64,000 bases of DNA from Shewanella abyssi (lineage in GTDB: Bacteria; Pseudomonadota; Gammaproteobacteria; Enterobacterales; Shewanellaceae): contig NZ_JAKIKR010000025.1 of NCBI RefSeq assembly GCF_023284025.1, forward strand, positions 1 to 64,000, in the 5' to 3' direction. Made by a program: the position numbers and the translations under genes. Shown here piece by piece: positions 53,671 through 64,000 of the stretch (positions within the stretch are counted from its first letter, which is position 1; each line of letters begins with the position of its first letter). The notes under the pieces were generated by a model that was not told the origin of the DNA, did not search any database, and was given only the letters and a program-made list of their open reading frames with translations.

Positions 53671-54741
53671 TTACTCGGGCTTGTTATCAAACTCGCCGTC
53701 GTCTGAAAGCACAATGCCTTTGTGCTTCATTCTACGACTCCACAATTTACGCGCTAATTGCTGCATATCTGTGACAGGATCATTCGAATCGACAATTTCT
53801 AATCCGAGCAGGGACTCGACGATATCTTCCAAGGTCACAATGCCTTCACCGGAACCGTATTCATCAACCACCATCGCAATCTTGGTATTGCGCTTAATCA
53901 TTAACTCAAACAGCGGTAGAATTTTTGCAGTCTCAGGAATGACCAACAAGTTCTTCTTCAACACGGCAATCGATTCTTTCGGCGTCGTACGCTCTGCAAG
54001 CAATACGTCATTGCGGTTGATATAGCCGATAATGTTATCAGGCTCATCTTGGTACACCGGAATTCGAGTAAAAGGCTTGGCCATAAATTTAGCCGCAAAA
54101 TCACCTTGAGTTAAGGTTATTGGTAGCTTAAACATCACCGTTCTTGGCGTCATAATCGTGGTGACTGGCATCTCTTTAACCGACAACATTTGCGTCAAAA
54201 TCTTAGATTCTTGCTCGTCTAGCTCACCCGAAATTCTTCCTATTTCAGCCATAGCACTCATCTCTTGACGAATATATTGGCCTTCATCGCCTTTACCCAT
54301 AAGTTGAGTGACCTGCTTAGACATCCAGATAAGTGGCATCGTTGCACGCTCCATCCACACTAATGCGATTGAAACTGTGGGTGCCAGTGAACGCCAGTAG
54401 TTTGCACCTAGTGTTTTAGGGATGATCTCTGAGAAGAACAGAATGAGAAAGGTAAGCACACCAGAGAATACGCCTAACATCTCGTCACCAAACACTTTAG
54501 CGGCTTGTGCGCCAGCGACTGCGGCTCCAACTGTGTGAGCTATGGTATTTAACGTCAGGATAGACACGAGTGGAGATTCAACGTTTTCTTTTTGTTTCTT
54601 CAATCTTGCAGCTGCAGCGGGCTTTGTTGCGGCAAGCGTGGCGATATAACTGGGCGTGACTGAGAGTAAAACTGCTTCAAACACACTACAAAGAAAAGAG
54701 ATAGTAATGGCGACAAATACTATAATGATAAGAGTTATCAT
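53671..54741 (-). CDS. CNNM transmembrane/CBS domain protein
   Basis: 356 residues. A CNNM (DUF21) domain (about 1-170) with an N-out hydrophobic helix, SEIIPKTLGANYW, and three further helices, then a CBS pair (about 190-320: MTPRTVMFKLP and VDEYGSGEGIVTLEDIVESL). Related to the CorC/CorB and YfjD group, linked to Mg2+/Co2+ efflux or resistance. It lacks the CorC_HlyC C-terminal domain, ending in a short charged tail, which places it in the smaller subgroup. Confidence 0.9.
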   Translation of the reverse strand: MITLIIIVFVAITISFLCSVFEAVLLSVTPSYIATLAATKPAAAARLKKQKENVESPLVSILTLNTIAHTVGAAVAGAQAAKVFGDEMLGVFSGVLTFLILFFSEIIPKTLGANYWRSLAPTVSIALVWMERATMPLIWMSKQVTQLMGKGDEGQYIRQEMSAMAEIGRISGELDEQESKILTQMLSVKEMPVTTIMTPRTVMFKLPITLTQGDFAAKFMAKPFTRIPVYQDEPDNIIGYINRNDVLLAERTTPKESIAVLKKNLLVIPETAKILPLFELMIKRNTKIAMVVDEYGSGEGIVTLEDIVESLLGLEIVDSNDPVTDMQQLARKLWSRRMKHKGIVLSDDGEFDNKPE

Positions 54742-55036
54742 AAAGGTGAAATTACACTTCCAAATTGCAGACCAACATTGGTCTGAGCGGATTCTAGCAT
54801 AGCTTTATTCTGAGCAAATGCAGTTTAGTCGCTATTTCTCTGGTTTTTTGTATCTATCTCTTACTAGTCGTTGCTTGGTTTCAATGTTTATCACGATTTT
54901 GCCGTGCAGCATTAACGGTAAGTGCATGAAATCGCGGCATGAGCATATTAGAGGGTCGAGGTTGCTGGCCAAATTTTGTTAGGGTCTGTATAATTCGCCG
55001 CCCGGATGCAGGTTTTAGGTTTTTGAGGTTACACAC

Positions 55037-56158
55037 ATGAGTGAAAAGAAGATCAATTTATTAGATCTTGATCGTAAATCGATGCGAGCGTTATTTGCCG
55101 ATATGGGTGAAAAGCCGTTCCGTGCCGATCAATTGATGAAATGGCTTTATCACTTTGGTGTGAGTGACTTTGAAGAGATGACCAACATCAACAAAGTATT
55201 ACGTGCAAAGTTGGCCCGTAAGTGTGAGATTGTTGCACCAGCAATTGCCAGTTATCAAAAATCAGTTGATGGCACTATCAAGTTTGCTATTGACGTGGGT
55301 AACGGCCAAGAAGTTGAAACGGTATATATACCAGAAGAAGATCGCGCCACTTTATGTGTCTCGTCTCAAGTCGGTTGTGCACTTGAATGTACCTTCTGCT
55401 CAACCGGGGCGCAGGGCTTTAACCGAAACTTAACCGTATCAGAAATCATCGGTCAGGTTTGGCGCGTCGCCGACTTTATTGGCTTTGTAAAAGACACCGG
55501 CGATCGTCCAATCACTAACGTAGTGATGATGGGAATGGGAGAGCCACTGCTCAACTTGAAGAACGTTATTCCTGCCATGGATATCATGTTAGACGATTTC
55601 GGTTTCAGCTTGTCAAAGCGCCGCGTTACTGTGTCGACCTCGGGTGTCGTTCCTGCGTTAGATATCCTTGGCGACGCACTCGACGTGGCTTTGGCTGTGA
55701 GTATTCACGCGCCAAACGATGAGCTACGTGACGTGCTTGTACCGGTGAACAAGAAGTATCCATTAGAAGATTTCCTGGCGGGGATCCGTCGCTATATCGC
55801 CAAGTCAAATGCTAACCGTGGCCGCGTTACTGTTGAGTATGTGATGCTTGATCATATTAATGACAGTACCGACCAGGCGCATGAATTGGCTAAGCTGATG
55901 AAAGATACGCCATGTAAAGTGAATTTAATTCCATTTAACCCATACCCAGGTTCTCCCTACGGTCGCTCGTCTAATTCACGAATCGATCGTTTTTCAAAGG
56001 TACTGATGGAATATGGCTTAACGGTTATTGTGCGTAAAACTCGTGGTGACGATATTGACGCTGCTTGCGGTCAACTTGCGGGTGATATTCGAGACAGAAC
56101 CAAGCGTTTAGCGAAAAAACGCATGCAAGAGAACCAAATTTCGGTCACAATGGATTAA
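55037..56158 (+). CDS. rlmN: RlmN, dual-specificity 23S rRNA/tRNA methyltransferase
   Basis: 373 residues. Radical SAM enzyme that makes m2A2503 in 23S rRNA and m2A37 in some tRNAs. Cluster cysteines in CALECTFC (Cys114, 118, 121), the [12 protein letters not shown] motif, and the C-terminal catalytic Cys in [13 protein letters not shown] (about 342-354). Leads the cluster down to der. A -10-like TATAAT lies near 54989. Confidence 0.97.
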   Translation: MSEKKINLLDLDRKSMRALFADMGEKPFRADQLMKWLYHFGVSDFEEMTNINKVLRAKLARKCEIVAPAIASYQKSVDGTIKFAIDVGNGQEVETVYIPEEDRATLCVSSQVGCALECTFCSTGAQGFNRNLTVSEIIGQVWRVADFIGFVKDTGDRPITNVVMMGMGEPLLNLKNVIPAMDIMLDDFGFSLSKRRVTVSTSGVVPALDILGDALDVALAVSIHAPNDELRDVLVPVNKKYPLEDFLAGIRRYIAKSNANRGRVTVEYVMLDHINDSTDQAHELAKLMKDTPCKVNLIPFNPYPGSPYGRSSNSRIDRFSKVLMEYGLTVIVRKTRGDDIDAACGQLAGDIRDRTKRLAKKRMQENQISVTMD

Positions 56159-56190
56159 CTCTTTGTATCTATTGATAGATAGGCTAAACG

Positions 56191-56979
56191 ATGAATCATA
56201 GAAAGGTGAGCGTGCCACTGGTTATGTTGCTGTCTGCAACCGCTCTTTCGGGCTGCGTGACACAAAGTATCTATACCGGCACTAATACACCTGTCTCTGA
56301 GAAGAAGGTCGATAAAGTGGCTGCTGCACGTCAACGGGTGCACTTGGGCTTAGTCTATTTACAAAAAGGTAATAGTGAGCAGGCAAAAGCTAATTTGGAT
56401 CGTGCGTTAGCTTTTGCTCCTGAGCTTGAAGATGTGCATATCGCATTTGCCTATTATTACAGCTCAGTCGGTGAATTAGAAAAGACCGAACAGGCATATC
56501 GACGGGCAACAAACCTTAGGAATGCCAGCGGAGATTCATTTAATAACTTCGGTACATTCCTGTGTCAACAAGGTCAATATGCTGAGTCTGAAAAGATGTT
56601 CCTTAAAGCGCTTGAACGTCCTTCATATACTCAATCAGCATCTACTTATGAAAACTTGGGAATTTGTAGTCGAAAAGCAGGTCAAATAGAAAAAGCGCAA
56701 AAGTATTTTTCCATGGCGCTTAATTATGATCCAAGAAGACGCACCTCGCTTATCGAGTTAACAGAAATTGAACTTGAAGCTGAGCGGTATACAGAGGCGA
56801 GAGCTCGACTAACGCGTTACCATAACGTCGCGGTCGAATCCCCAATCAGTTTAGCGCTGGGAATTGAAATTGAACAAGGTCTGAATGACGACGACGCAGT
56901 AAGAAAATTTGGTATTTTACTATTAGCAAAGTTTCCCTCCTCGCCTCAGGCCAAGCATTATCGGGCTAATATGCATTAA
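56191..56979 (+). CDS. pilW: PilW/PilF type IV pilus biogenesis lipoprotein
   Basis: 262 residues. Lipobox LSGC near residue 22, then TPR repeats: LGLVYLQKGNSEQAKANLDR and YAESEKMFLKALERPSYTQS. It is the pilotin for the PilQ secretin in type IV pilus assembly. In the expected place between rlmN and rodZ. Last base shared with the rodZ start. Confidence 0.94.
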   Translation: MNHRKVSVPLVMLLSATALSGCVTQSIYTGTNTPVSEKKVDKVAAARQRVHLGLVYLQKGNSEQAKANLDRALAFAPELEDVHIAFAYYYSSVGELEKTEQAYRRATNLRNASGDSFNNFGTFLCQQGQYAESEKMFLKALERPSYTQSASTYENLGICSRKAGQIEKAQKYFSMALNYDPRRRTSLIELTEIELEAERYTEARARLTRYHNVAVESPISLALGIEIEQGLNDDDAVRKFGILLLAKFPSSPQAKHYRANMH

Positions 56980-57968
56980 TGAAAAATGAACAGAATGATC
57001 TGCCCAACATAGACACAGAAAGCCTAGTGGAAGAGTCAACACTCACGCTGGGCGTTTTGCTAAAAAAAGCCCGCGAAAATAAAGGGGCAACGATAGAAGA
57101 TATTGCGGCGCAATTGCATTTACGGCCGATTATCATTAAAGAAATTGAAGCCGACAATTTATTAGCGGTCGGCGCGGCGACCTATGTGCGCGGCTACGTA
57201 AAAAATTATGCTCGAGCGGTGCAAGCGGATCCGTTTGAAGTGCAAGCCTGCTTAGATAAACAGCTGTTAAATGATGCTGAACCCTTGATGCAGAGTTTTT
57301 CTCGTAAAACAACCCGCCAGGCTCGTGATGGTCGGTTGATGTTGCTAACCTACATCATTGTGTTTGTACTCTTAGCGTTAATGGTGCTGTGGTGGTTCCA
57401 AAAATCATCCATGGAAACCACGGTTGATTACTCTCAACCCACCGTTGAGGAAGTTGCAGCCTCTGCTGAAGATGCTCGCTCCAATGCACAGAACGACATT
57501 GCGAATAACTCAAGGGCCCAGCCCTCGGGCGAACAAATCACGCAGTCGCAAACTATCGCCACTGATATGTTAAGTGCTAGCACTCAGGTTCCGCTCGCCA
57601 ACACGCCGTTGTCTGCAGGAGCGATGCTTGCCTCTATAGTAGAAAACCAACTCGACGATGACGGGGCGAGTGAAGGCAGTTCTGCCGCAAAGCAGGTTAA
57701 TCACAGTAGCGATGCCATTATGTCAGATGTGGCCTTAAGCCTTACGGGCGATTGCTGGATAAAAGTCACCGATGCTTATGGTAAAATACTCGTCAATGGC
57801 TTGAAAAAATCAGGACGTGACATCAAAGTGAGCGGCATTGAGCCTTTTGCATTGATATTGGGCGCCCCACAAGTTGTGAATATCCAGCTCAATGGAACTC
57901 AAGTTAGCTTGAAACAGTATCCGAGCGGTAAAGTGGCGCGCTTAAGCCTGCCTCTCGCTGGACTATAA
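56979..57968 (+). CDS. rodZ: RodZ, cell-shape protein
   Basis: 329 residues. N-terminal cytoplasmic helix-turn-helix (about 23-95, LGVLLKKARENKGATIEDIA) that binds MreB, a transmembrane helix (about 120-140), a low-complexity linker, and a periplasmic beta domain (about 250-325, LSLTGDCWIKVTDAYGKILV). Coordinates MreB and peptidoglycan synthesis. Start overlaps the pilW stop by one base (TAATG). Confidence 0.95.
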   Translation: MKNEQNDLPNIDTESLVEESTLTLGVLLKKARENKGATIEDIAAQLHLRPIIIKEIEADNLLAVGAATYVRGYVKNYARAVQADPFEVQACLDKQLLNDAEPLMQSFSRKTTRQARDGRLMLLTYIIVFVLLALMVLWWFQKSSMETTVDYSQPTVEEVAASAEDARSNAQNDIANNSRAQPSGEQITQSQTIATDMLSASTQVPLANTPLSAGAMLASIVENQLDDDGASEGSSAAKQVNHSSDAIMSDVALSLTGDCWIKVTDAYGKILVNGLKKSGRDIKVSGIEPFALILGAPQVVNIQLNGTQVSLKQYPSGKVARLSLPLAGL

Positions 57969-57990
57969 CGAATGATAGAGCACAAAGACG

Positions 57991-59106
57991 ATGTATAACG
58001 AATCTCCAATAATTAGACGTAAATCAAGCCGCATTTACGTCGGTGATGTACCGATTGGCGACGGCGCACCTATCGCTGTGCAATCGATGACGAATACTAA
58101 CACCAACGATGTGGCTGCAACTGTTGCGCAAATTAACGCGCTGCAGAATGTCGGCGCAGATATCGTGCGGGTATCCGTACCCACCATGGATGCCGCCGAA
58201 GCGTTTAAGCTTATTAAGCAACAAACGAGTGTGCCGTTAGTGGCCGATATTCATTTTGATTATCGTATCGCCCTTAAAGTGGCTGAATATGGCGTTGATT
58301 GCTTGCGTATTAACCCTGGCAATATTGGTAACGAAGCCCGCATTCGCAGCGTTGTAGAATGTGCGCGTGATAAGAATATCCCCATCAGAATTGGTGTTAA
58401 TGGCGGTTCATTAGAAAAAGATCTAATGGATAAATATAAAGAGCCGACACCGGAAGCTTTGCTTGAATCTGCAATGCGTCACGTCGATATTCTTGATCGA
58501 CTTAATTTTGATCAGTTCAAAGTTAGCGTGAAAGCATCGGACGTATTCTTAGCCGTTGAGTCATACCGTTTACTCGCTAAGCAGATAATACAGCCACTTC
58601 ACTTAGGCATCACTGAAGCGGGCGGTGCACGTGCAGGTTCGGTTAAATCTGCTGTCGGCTTAGGGATGTTGCTGGCTGATGGCATTGGCGACACATTAAG
58701 AATATCGTTAGCGGCTGATCCTATTGAAGAGATCAAAGTGGGCTTTGATATTCTTAAATCATTGCGGATACGTTCGCGCGGGATTAACTTTATTGCTTGC
58801 CCATCATGTTCTCGTCAAGAGTTTGATGTCATCTCTACCGTTAACGAGTTAGAGCAGCGTCTTGAGGATATTGTTATCCCACTGGATGTTTCTATTATCG
58901 GTTGTGTGGTCAACGGCCCTGGCGAAGCGCTTATCTCCGATATTGGCCTGACCGGCGGTAACCGCATGAGTGGCTACTATAAAGACGGTGTGCGTCAAAA
59001 AGAGCGTTTCGACAATAATAATATCGTTGATTCGCTAGAAGCAAAAATTCGTGCCAGAGTCGCCATGAGTGAAGCAAGAATTCCAGCGCAAGACCTAAGC
59101 AAGTAA
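57991..59106 (+). CDS. ispG: IspG (GcpE), HMBPP synthase
   Basis: 371 residues. MEP isoprenoid pathway enzyme converting MEcPP to HMBPP with a [4Fe-4S] cluster. Motifs: [20 protein letters not shown], cluster cysteines in [11 protein letters not shown] and [10 protein letters not shown]. Full length. Followed by two hairpins before hisS. Confidence 0.97.
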   Translation: MYNESPIIRRKSSRIYVGDVPIGDGAPIAVQSMTNTNTNDVAATVAQINALQNVGADIVRVSVPTMDAAEAFKLIKQQTSVPLVADIHFDYRIALKVAEYGVDCLRINPGNIGNEARIRSVVECARDKNIPIRIGVNGGSLEKDLMDKYKEPTPEALLESAMRHVDILDRLNFDQFKVSVKASDVFLAVESYRLLAKQIIQPLHLGITEAGGARAGSVKSAVGLGMLLADGIGDTLRISLAADPIEEIKVGFDILKSLRIRSRGINFIACPSCSRQEFDVISTVNELEQRLEDIVIPLDVSIIGCVVNGPGEALISDIGLTGGNRMSGYYKDGVRQKERFDNNNIVDSLEAKIRARVAMSEARIPAQDLSK

Positions 59107-59117
59107 ACCGTTTAATC

Positions 59118-59146
59118 ATCACTAGTCAGCCTTGGCGACTGGTGAT
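59118..59146 (+). terminator. Terminator after ispG
   Basis: ATCACTAGTC-AGCCTTGGC-GACTGGTGAT followed by T's, 11 bp after the ispG stop. Confidence 0.85.
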
Positions 59147-59160
59147 TTTTTGTGGGTGAT

Positions 59161-59205
59161 ATACCCGTTCTACCTGAAACGAGCATCTTCGAGTAGAGCG
59201 GGTAT
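59161..59205. terminator. Second hairpin in ispG-hisS gap
   Basis: ATACCCG-T-TCTAC and GTAGA-G-CGGGTAT arms around a 20-base loop; no long T-run, so the role is uncertain. Confidence 0.5.
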
Positions 59206-59214
59206 TTATCCCGT

Positions 59215-59243
59215 TTTACGTTTAGTATCGAAACGCCTATAAT
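59215..59243 (+). promoter_or_regulatory. Candidate hisS promoter
   Basis: TTTACG (59215-59220), 17 bp, TATAAT (59238-59243). The -10 sits in the loop of an AAACGCC/GGCGTTT hairpin. Confidence 0.55.
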
Positions 59244-59289
59244 GCGAGGCGTTTTTTATTTTTAAACAGCAAATTTGGCGAATCGAAAA

Positions 59290-60564
59290 GTGGCAAAACA
59301 GATCCAAGCGATCCGCGGAATGAACGACATTCTGCCGACCCAAAGTCCTATATGGCAAAAACTTGAAACCGTTCTTAGAGAGACTGTCAGTGCATACGGT
59401 TATAGCGAAATTCGTACACCTATCGTAGAAAGTACCGACCTTTTCAAACGATCAATCGGTGAAGTTACTGATATCGTTGAAAAAGAGATGTACACCTTCG
59501 AAGATCGTAACGGCGACAGCCTAACGCTACGTCCAGAAGGTACAGCTTCAACGGTACGTGCGGGCAATGAACACGGTTTACTGTATAACCAAGAGCAACG
59601 TCTGTGGTATATGGGACCTATGTTTCGTCATGAGCGCCCTCAAAAGGGTCGTTACCGTCAATTCAACCAGTTTGGAGTTGAAGTTTACGGCATCGCGAGT
59701 GCAGACATTGACGCAGAAGTTTTGATGCTGTCTGCCATGCTTTGGAAAAAATTGGGGATCTCGGATCATGTCACACTTGAGCTGAACACCTTAGGTGATA
59801 GCGAAGAGCGTGCAGCATACCGCGATGCTTTGATTGCCTTTTTAGAGCAGCATAAAGAAGTGCTTGATGAAGACAGCCAACGCCGTATGTACAGTAACCC
59901 TCTTCGAGTTTTAGACTCTAAAAATGCGGCTGTTCAAGCGCTTTTGGGTGATGCTCCAGCGTTGATGGATTATTTAGGCGAAGAGACTCGTTCACATTTT
60001 TCACATTTATGTGAACTCTTAGAGGCTGTTGGCATCCAATACACAATCAATCCTCGTCTAGTGCGTGGCTTAGATTACTATAACCGCACGGTATTCGAGT
60101 GGGTGACATCAAGTCTAGGCTCACAGGGCACGGTATTAGCCGGTGGTCGTTACGATGGTTTAGTGGGTCAACTAGGGGGCAAATCAACCCCAGCAGTCGG
60201 CTTTGCTATGGGTCTTGAGCGTATTGTGTTATTGCTAGAAACCCTTGAGCTAGATAAAGACGTTAAACCTGCAGTCGATGTGTACGTCACTGCGATGGGT
60301 GATAACTGCCGTATTGAAGCGATAAAGATTGCGCAAGAATTAAGAACAAGTTTGCCAAGTTTGAAAGTGATGAGCCATTGCGGTGGCGGTAACTTTAAAA
60401 AACAGATGAAGCGAGCAGATAAAAGCGGTGCCGCTGTAGCGCTGGTGATTGGTGAAGATGAACTTGCCAATAATCAAGTTGCAGTAAAGTACCTTCGTGA
60501 AGATAAAGCACAAGAATTAGTTGCCCGAGATGCGTTGGCGACTTATATTGCAGAACTGATTTAA
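59290..60564 (+). CDS. hisS: Histidyl-tRNA synthetase
   Basis: 424 residues from a GTG giving (M)[17 protein letters not shown], which matches the family start; an upstream TTG at 59275 is less likely. Class II motifs: [39 protein letters not shown] (motif 2), the histidine-specific [15 protein letters not shown] and [16 protein letters not shown] (motif 3), then the anticodon-binding domain. Full length and intact. Confidence 0.97.
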   Translation: MAKQIQAIRGMNDILPTQSPIWQKLETVLRETVSAYGYSEIRTPIVESTDLFKRSIGEVTDIVEKEMYTFEDRNGDSLTLRPEGTASTVRAGNEHGLLYNQEQRLWYMGPMFRHERPQKGRYRQFNQFGVEVYGIASADIDAEVLMLSAMLWKKLGISDHVTLELNTLGDSEERAAYRDALIAFLEQHKEVLDEDSQRRMYSNPLRVLDSKNAAVQALLGDAPALMDYLGEETRSHFSHLCELLEAVGIQYTINPRLVRGLDYYNRTVFEWVTSSLGSQGTVLAGGRYDGLVGQLGGKSTPAVGFAMGLERIVLLLETLELDKDVKPAVDVYVTAMGDNCRIEAIKIAQELRTSLPSLKVMSHCGGGNFKKQMKRADKSGAAVALVIGEDELANNQVAVKYLREDKAQELVARDALATYIAELI

Positions 60565-60578
60565 AAGGGGAAGTACAC

Positions 60579-61199
60579 GTGGAAGTCTATAGCACAGAAG
60601 AGCAACAAGTAGATGCTATCAAACAGTTCTGGAAAGATTACGGTAGCTCAGTTGTCGTAGGTGCTGTTGTCGGTTTAGGTGGATTATTTGGTTGGAACTA
60701 TTATTCCGACTACCAGTTAGCTCAAGCGGAAGCAGCCTCAGAGTCTTTTCAGGCCCTAAGTAGTCAAAATACAGCGGATGCAGCAATGCTTAGCGCTGCA
60801 GATACGTTTGCTAAAGAACATGGTCAAAAAGGCTATCAGTCTTTATTAGAGCTTATGGTCGCAAAATCAGCTGTTGAAACGGGTGATTTAGAAAAAGCAG
60901 AAGCCACACTTAAAAATGTGATAGCGGTTAATGCCGATAGCAGCATCGTGCTCGTTGCCACAATCCGTCTAGCACGTGTGCAAGCAGAGCAAGGTCAATT
61001 TGCCACAGCGATTACTACGCTTGAGCAAGTTAAAGATGTTGCTTCAGCGGCACAGCGAGATGAATTAAAAGGTGATTTCTTGGTTCGCCAAGGTGAAACC
61101 GACAAGGCTAAGCTTGCCTATCAAGCTGCGGTAGAAAATGGTGGAACTATGAGTAGTCCAACATTGCAAATGAAGCTTGATAACTTGAACAAGGCATAA
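60579..61199 (+). CDS. yfgM: YfgM, ancillary SecYEG translocon/BamB-linked protein
   Basis: 206 residues. One transmembrane helix near the N-terminus (SVVVGAVVGLGGLFGWNYYS, about 24-43), then a periplasmic TPR-like region (LLELMVAKSAVETGDLEKAE). In E. coli YfgM works with PpiD at the SecYEG translocon. In the standard place between hisS and bamB. Confidence 0.94.
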   Translation: MEVYSTEEQQVDAIKQFWKDYGSSVVVGAVVGLGGLFGWNYYSDYQLAQAEAASESFQALSSQNTADAAMLSAADTFAKEHGQKGYQSLLELMVAKSAVETGDLEKAEATLKNVIAVNADSSIVLVATIRLARVQAEQGQFATAITTLEQVKDVASAAQRDELKGDFLVRQGETDKAKLAYQAAVENGGTMSSPTLQMKLDNLNKA

Positions 61200-61210
61200 G
61201 GAATCTGCCC

Positions 61211-62398
61211 ATGAAGTCTTGGTGCAAAACACTGTTCGCATGTGGATTGAGCATAGGTATGCTGTCTGCGTGTTCATCAAACGATGTCGAAGAAGAGCCC
61301 GTTGCTGAGCTTACAGAAATTGAAGCAAGCGTTTTTCCTGAAGTTAGCTGGAGCGCTAATGTGGGGGATGGTGTAGGCGATTATTATTCCCGTCTACGTC
61401 CCGCGGCGCGTTATGATAAACTTTTTGTTGCTGACCGCTACGGTAAAGTCGTTGCATTTGATGAAGCGACGGGTAAAAAAGCGTGGGAACAAGATTTTAG
61501 CGCTGTTTTTAGAGATAATATTCTCGCTAAAAACAAAGGCGCTCGTTTAGCCGGTGGCGTTACAGCCGCACGAAACAAGGTCTTTGTGGGCGGTGAAAGT
61601 GGTCTTGTTGCAGCGTTTGATGCCGAGACTGGCGAAAAAGTATGGCATGTTATCGCCGGCGGTGAAGTGTTATCTGCGCCAACGGTTGGCGAAGACATTG
61701 TGGTCGTTAATACCGGTTCTGGTACACTAGAAGCCTTTAATGTTGATGATGGTGAAAAGCGTTGGGTTTATGAAAACCAACTGCCAACGTTAACGTTACG
61801 CGGCACAGGCTCAGCAGCCTTTGATGCGGGTGGTTTTTTTGTCGGTACTGCCGATGGTAAAATCGCAGTCGTGATTAAGACCAACGGTCAAGCAGCATGG
61901 GAACAAGCGATCTATACGCCTTCTGGCGGTAATGAGTTTTCTCGCATGGCCGATGTTGATATGAAGCCATTGCTTGTGGGTGAAAACCTCTATGCGGTGA
62001 GCTATAATGGCAACTTGGTTGCAATGGAAACGCGTACGGGCCGTGTAGTATGGACTCGTAAGTATTCAAGCTTTCATGAGTTAGCCTATTCAGGTGCAAG
62101 CTTGTTTGTCGTTGATGACCATAGCCGCATTTACTCTGTCGATAGACGAAATGGTCTAGAGTTATGGAATAATGTTGAACTGGCAAACCGTAACTTAACT
62201 GCAGCGATTGCATTTAAAAATTATGTTGTCGTTGGTGATTTTGAAGGTTACCTGCACTTTTTAAGCAAGTCTGATGGCAAAATAGTTGGGCGTGTTCAAG
62301 TAGATAGTTCAGGTTTGTACAGTCAGCCGCTTGTTGTTAATGACAACTTGTATGTGCAGACTCGTAATGGACAAGTGGTTCGAGTTACGCTTCCGTAA
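61211..62398 (+). CDS. bamB: BamB outer-membrane assembly lipoprotein
   Basis: 395 residues. Lipobox LSAC near residue 21, then an eight-bladed PQQ-type beta propeller with repeated AFDAETGEKVWHV and GLELWNNVEL-like blades. It scaffolds BamA substrates. 12 bp after yfgM. Confidence 0.97.
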   Translation: MKSWCKTLFACGLSIGMLSACSSNDVEEEPVAELTEIEASVFPEVSWSANVGDGVGDYYSRLRPAARYDKLFVADRYGKVVAFDEATGKKAWEQDFSAVFRDNILAKNKGARLAGGVTAARNKVFVGGESGLVAAFDAETGEKVWHVIAGGEVLSAPTVGEDIVVVNTGSGTLEAFNVDDGEKRWVYENQLPTLTLRGTGSAAFDAGGFFVGTADGKIAVVIKTNGQAAWEQAIYTPSGGNEFSRMADVDMKPLLVGENLYAVSYNGNLVAMETRTGRVVWTRKYSSFHELAYSGASLFVVDDHSRIYSVDRRNGLELWNNVELANRNLTAAIAFKNYVVVGDFEGYLHFLSKSDGKIVGRVQVDSSGLYSQPLVVNDNLYVQTRNGQVVRVTLP

Positions 62399-62421
62399 GC
62401 CGAGTTGTAACAGATGATAAG

Positions 62422-62450
62422 GCCCCTGGATGTGTATTCCGGGGGCTTTT
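62422..62450 (+). terminator. Hairpin between bamB and der
   Basis: GCCCCTGG-ATGTGTATT-CCGGGGGC then TTTTTA; strong intrinsic terminator, suggesting der has at least partly separate expression. Confidence 0.85.
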
Positions 62451-62485
62451 TAGTTAATAGAAATGTAGTAATAGAGGCAATAAAA

Positions 62486-63961
62486 ATGATTCCTGTTGTG
62501 GCCCTTGTTGGGCGACCAAATGTTGGTAAGTCGACCCTTTTTAACCGACTTACCCGTACCAGAGATGCCTTAGTGGCAGATTTTCCTGGGCTAACTCGGG
62601 ATCGTAAGTACGGCCGAGCATTCTTGGCTGGCTATGAGTTCATTGTGGTCGATACCGGTGGTATTGACGGCACTGAAGAAGGGATTGAAACCCGTATGGC
62701 TGAACAGTCATTAGCGGCGATTGAAGAAGCTGACGTGGTTCTGTTTATGACAGATGCTCGTGCTGGCTTAACTGCAGCCGATTTGGCTATTGCACAGCAC
62801 CTACGCAGCCGTGAGAAAACCACATTTGTTGTCGCCAACAAGGTTGATGGCATCGATGCCGATTCTGCCTGTGCAGAGTTTTGGTCGCTAGGTCTTGGTG
62901 AAGTTTACCAAATGGCAGCGGCGCAAGGTCGTGGTGTAACCAACATGATTGAGTATTCGTTGGCACCTTATGCGGAAGCTATGGGTATCGTTAAGCAGGG
63001 TGAAGGCGAAGAAGACGAAGAAGAGCGTGAATACACTGAAGAAGAAGCGGATGCTGAGCAGAAACGTCTGCAAGACTTGCCGATTAAACTTGCCATTATT
63101 GGTAAGCCTAACGTGGGTAAATCAACGCTAATTAACCGTATTTTGGGTGAAGAGCGCGTTGTTGTTTATGACGAGCCTGGTACCACGCGCGACAGTATTT
63201 ACATTCCAATGGAACGTGAAGGTCGTGAGTATGTACTTATTGATACAGCCGGTGTTCGCCGTCGTAGCAAGGTACATGAAACGGTTGAGAAGTTCTCAGT
63301 CATTAAAACGCTTAAAGCGGTTGAAGACTGTAACGTGGTACTGCTTATTATTGATGCCCGCGAAGGTATCGCCGAGCAAGACTTAGGTCTTTTAGGTTTC
63401 GCCCTAAACGCGGGTCGTGCATTGGTGATAGCGGTGAATAAGTGGGACGGCATTGATCAAGAGATTAAAGATCGTGTTAAGAGCGAACTTGATCGCCGTC
63501 TAGGCTTTATCGATTTTGCTCGTATTCACTTTATCTCTGCACTGCACGGTACCGGTGTTGGTCATTTATATGAATCAGTTGAAGAAGCATACGACAGTGC
63601 AACGAAGCGTGTAAGCACGGCAATGTTGACGCGTATTATGCAAATGGCACAAGACGATCATCAGCCGCCATTGGTAAAAGGTCGCCGTGTGAAGCTTAAA
63701 TACGCTCACGCAGGCGGTTATAACCCTCCTATTGTGGTTGTACACGGTAACCAGGTTAAGAAGCTGCCTGATTCATACAAGCGCTATATGATGAACTACT
63801 ACCGTCGTTCACTTAAAGTGATGGGTACGCCGATCCAAATTCGTTTCCAAGATGGTGCGAACCCGTTCGAAGGCATGCACACTAAGAAGCTGACTGTAAG
63901 TCAAGAACGTCGTCGTAAGCGTATGACGTCGCATATTCGTGACAAGAAGAACGAAGATTAA
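62486..63961 (+). CDS. der: Der (EngA), ribosome assembly GTPase
   Basis: 491 residues from the ATG giving [11 protein letters not shown]; the frame is open upstream through the terminator. Two GTPase domains (GRPNVGKST near residue 8 and GKPNVGKST near 213; DTGG and DTAG switch motifs; NKVDG and NKWDG), an acidic linker ([18 protein letters not shown]) and a C-terminal KH domain. Essential for 50S maturation. Complete within the window. Confidence 0.98.
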   Translation: MIPVVALVGRPNVGKSTLFNRLTRTRDALVADFPGLTRDRKYGRAFLAGYEFIVVDTGGIDGTEEGIETRMAEQSLAAIEEADVVLFMTDARAGLTAADLAIAQHLRSREKTTFVVANKVDGIDADSACAEFWSLGLGEVYQMAAAQGRGVTNMIEYSLAPYAEAMGIVKQGEGEEDEEEREYTEEEADAEQKRLQDLPIKLAIIGKPNVGKSTLINRILGEERVVVYDEPGTTRDSIYIPMEREGREYVLIDTAGVRRRSKVHETVEKFSVIKTLKAVEDCNVVLLIIDAREGIAEQDLGLLGFALNAGRALVIAVNKWDGIDQEIKDRVKSELDRRLGFIDFARIHFISALHGTGVGHLYESVEEAYDSATKRVSTAMLTRIMQMAQDDHQPPLVKGRRVKLKYAHAGGYNPPIVVVHGNQVKKLPDSYKRYMMNYYRRSLKVMGTPIQIRFQDGANPFEGMHTKKLTVSQERRRKRMTSHIRDKKNED

Positions 63962-64000
63962 GTCTTTGTTTGTTGCTTGGTATCTAGTTTGATAGCCAAC

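Noticed and set aside
1..64000. CRISPR arrays and insertion sequences
   Set aside because: No regularly spaced short repeats and no transposase genes or paired terminal repeats were seen; the inverted repeat at 1-203 encodes nothing.

Overview
The window is a stretch of a Shewanella-type gammaproteobacterial chromosome. The evidence is a one-piece tmRNA whose tag reads ANDSNYSLAA, a HipBA pair close to the S. oneidensis type, and the gammaproteobacterial cluster rlmN-pilW-rodZ-ispG-hisS-yfgM-bamB-der. The genus call is inference from protein features; no search was run.

Layout. (1) 1-4304 is accessory DNA: a 203-bp perfect palindrome, a hipBA toxin-antitoxin operon, one unidentified ORF, a roughly 370-bp relic of the right end of a prophage, and a DUF2971 gene. 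It looks like what remains of an earlier element inserted in tandem at the same tmRNA site. (2) 4305-38976 is an apparently complete P2/HP1/K139-like temperate prophage bounded by a perfect 48-bp direct repeat derived from the 3' end of ssrA. Its order is integrase, secreted protein and CI repressor (leftward); cox, cII, small early genes, an adenine-methyltransferase-like gene, an HUH replication initiator, a C5 methyltransferase and a PapB-like gene (rightward); ogr (leftward); a cargo gene for a membrane TPR protein; portal and terminase ATPase (leftward); then a long rightward late operon for capsid, connector, sheath and tube, lysis, tape measure, baseplate, fibres and spike. (3) 38930-39889 holds ssrA and smpB. 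(4) 40082-63961 is core chromosome: ratA-rnfH, bamE, malate synthase, an HDOD/GAF protein, mtfA, a chromosomal ParA plus partner, small proteins, two tandem GNAT genes, a cytosolic-looking UshA-like nucleotidase, a CNNM/CBS membrane protein, and the rlmN-to-der cluster.

How the prophage parts fit. Integrase, a candidate Cox, the 48-bp core and heptamer arm sites GTGGRCA form the integration module. CI and CII-like proteins control lysogeny and Ogr should switch on the divergent late operons. Two A-rich slippery sites appear in the late operon. One is the expected -1 shift in the tail-assembly chaperone. The other would join a head-region protein to the terminase endonuclease gpM, which has no start codon of its own in frame.

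Most notable: the tail-tip protein at 33862-35130 ends in a sequence that looks like the variable repeat of a diversity-generating retroelement, followed 21 bp after its stop by a 7-bp stem with a GATA (GRNA-type) loop, yet no reverse transcriptase or template repeat is visible in the window. The membrane TPR gene at the ogr-portal junction sits where P2-like phages carry defence cargo and is the best candidate for an undescribed system.
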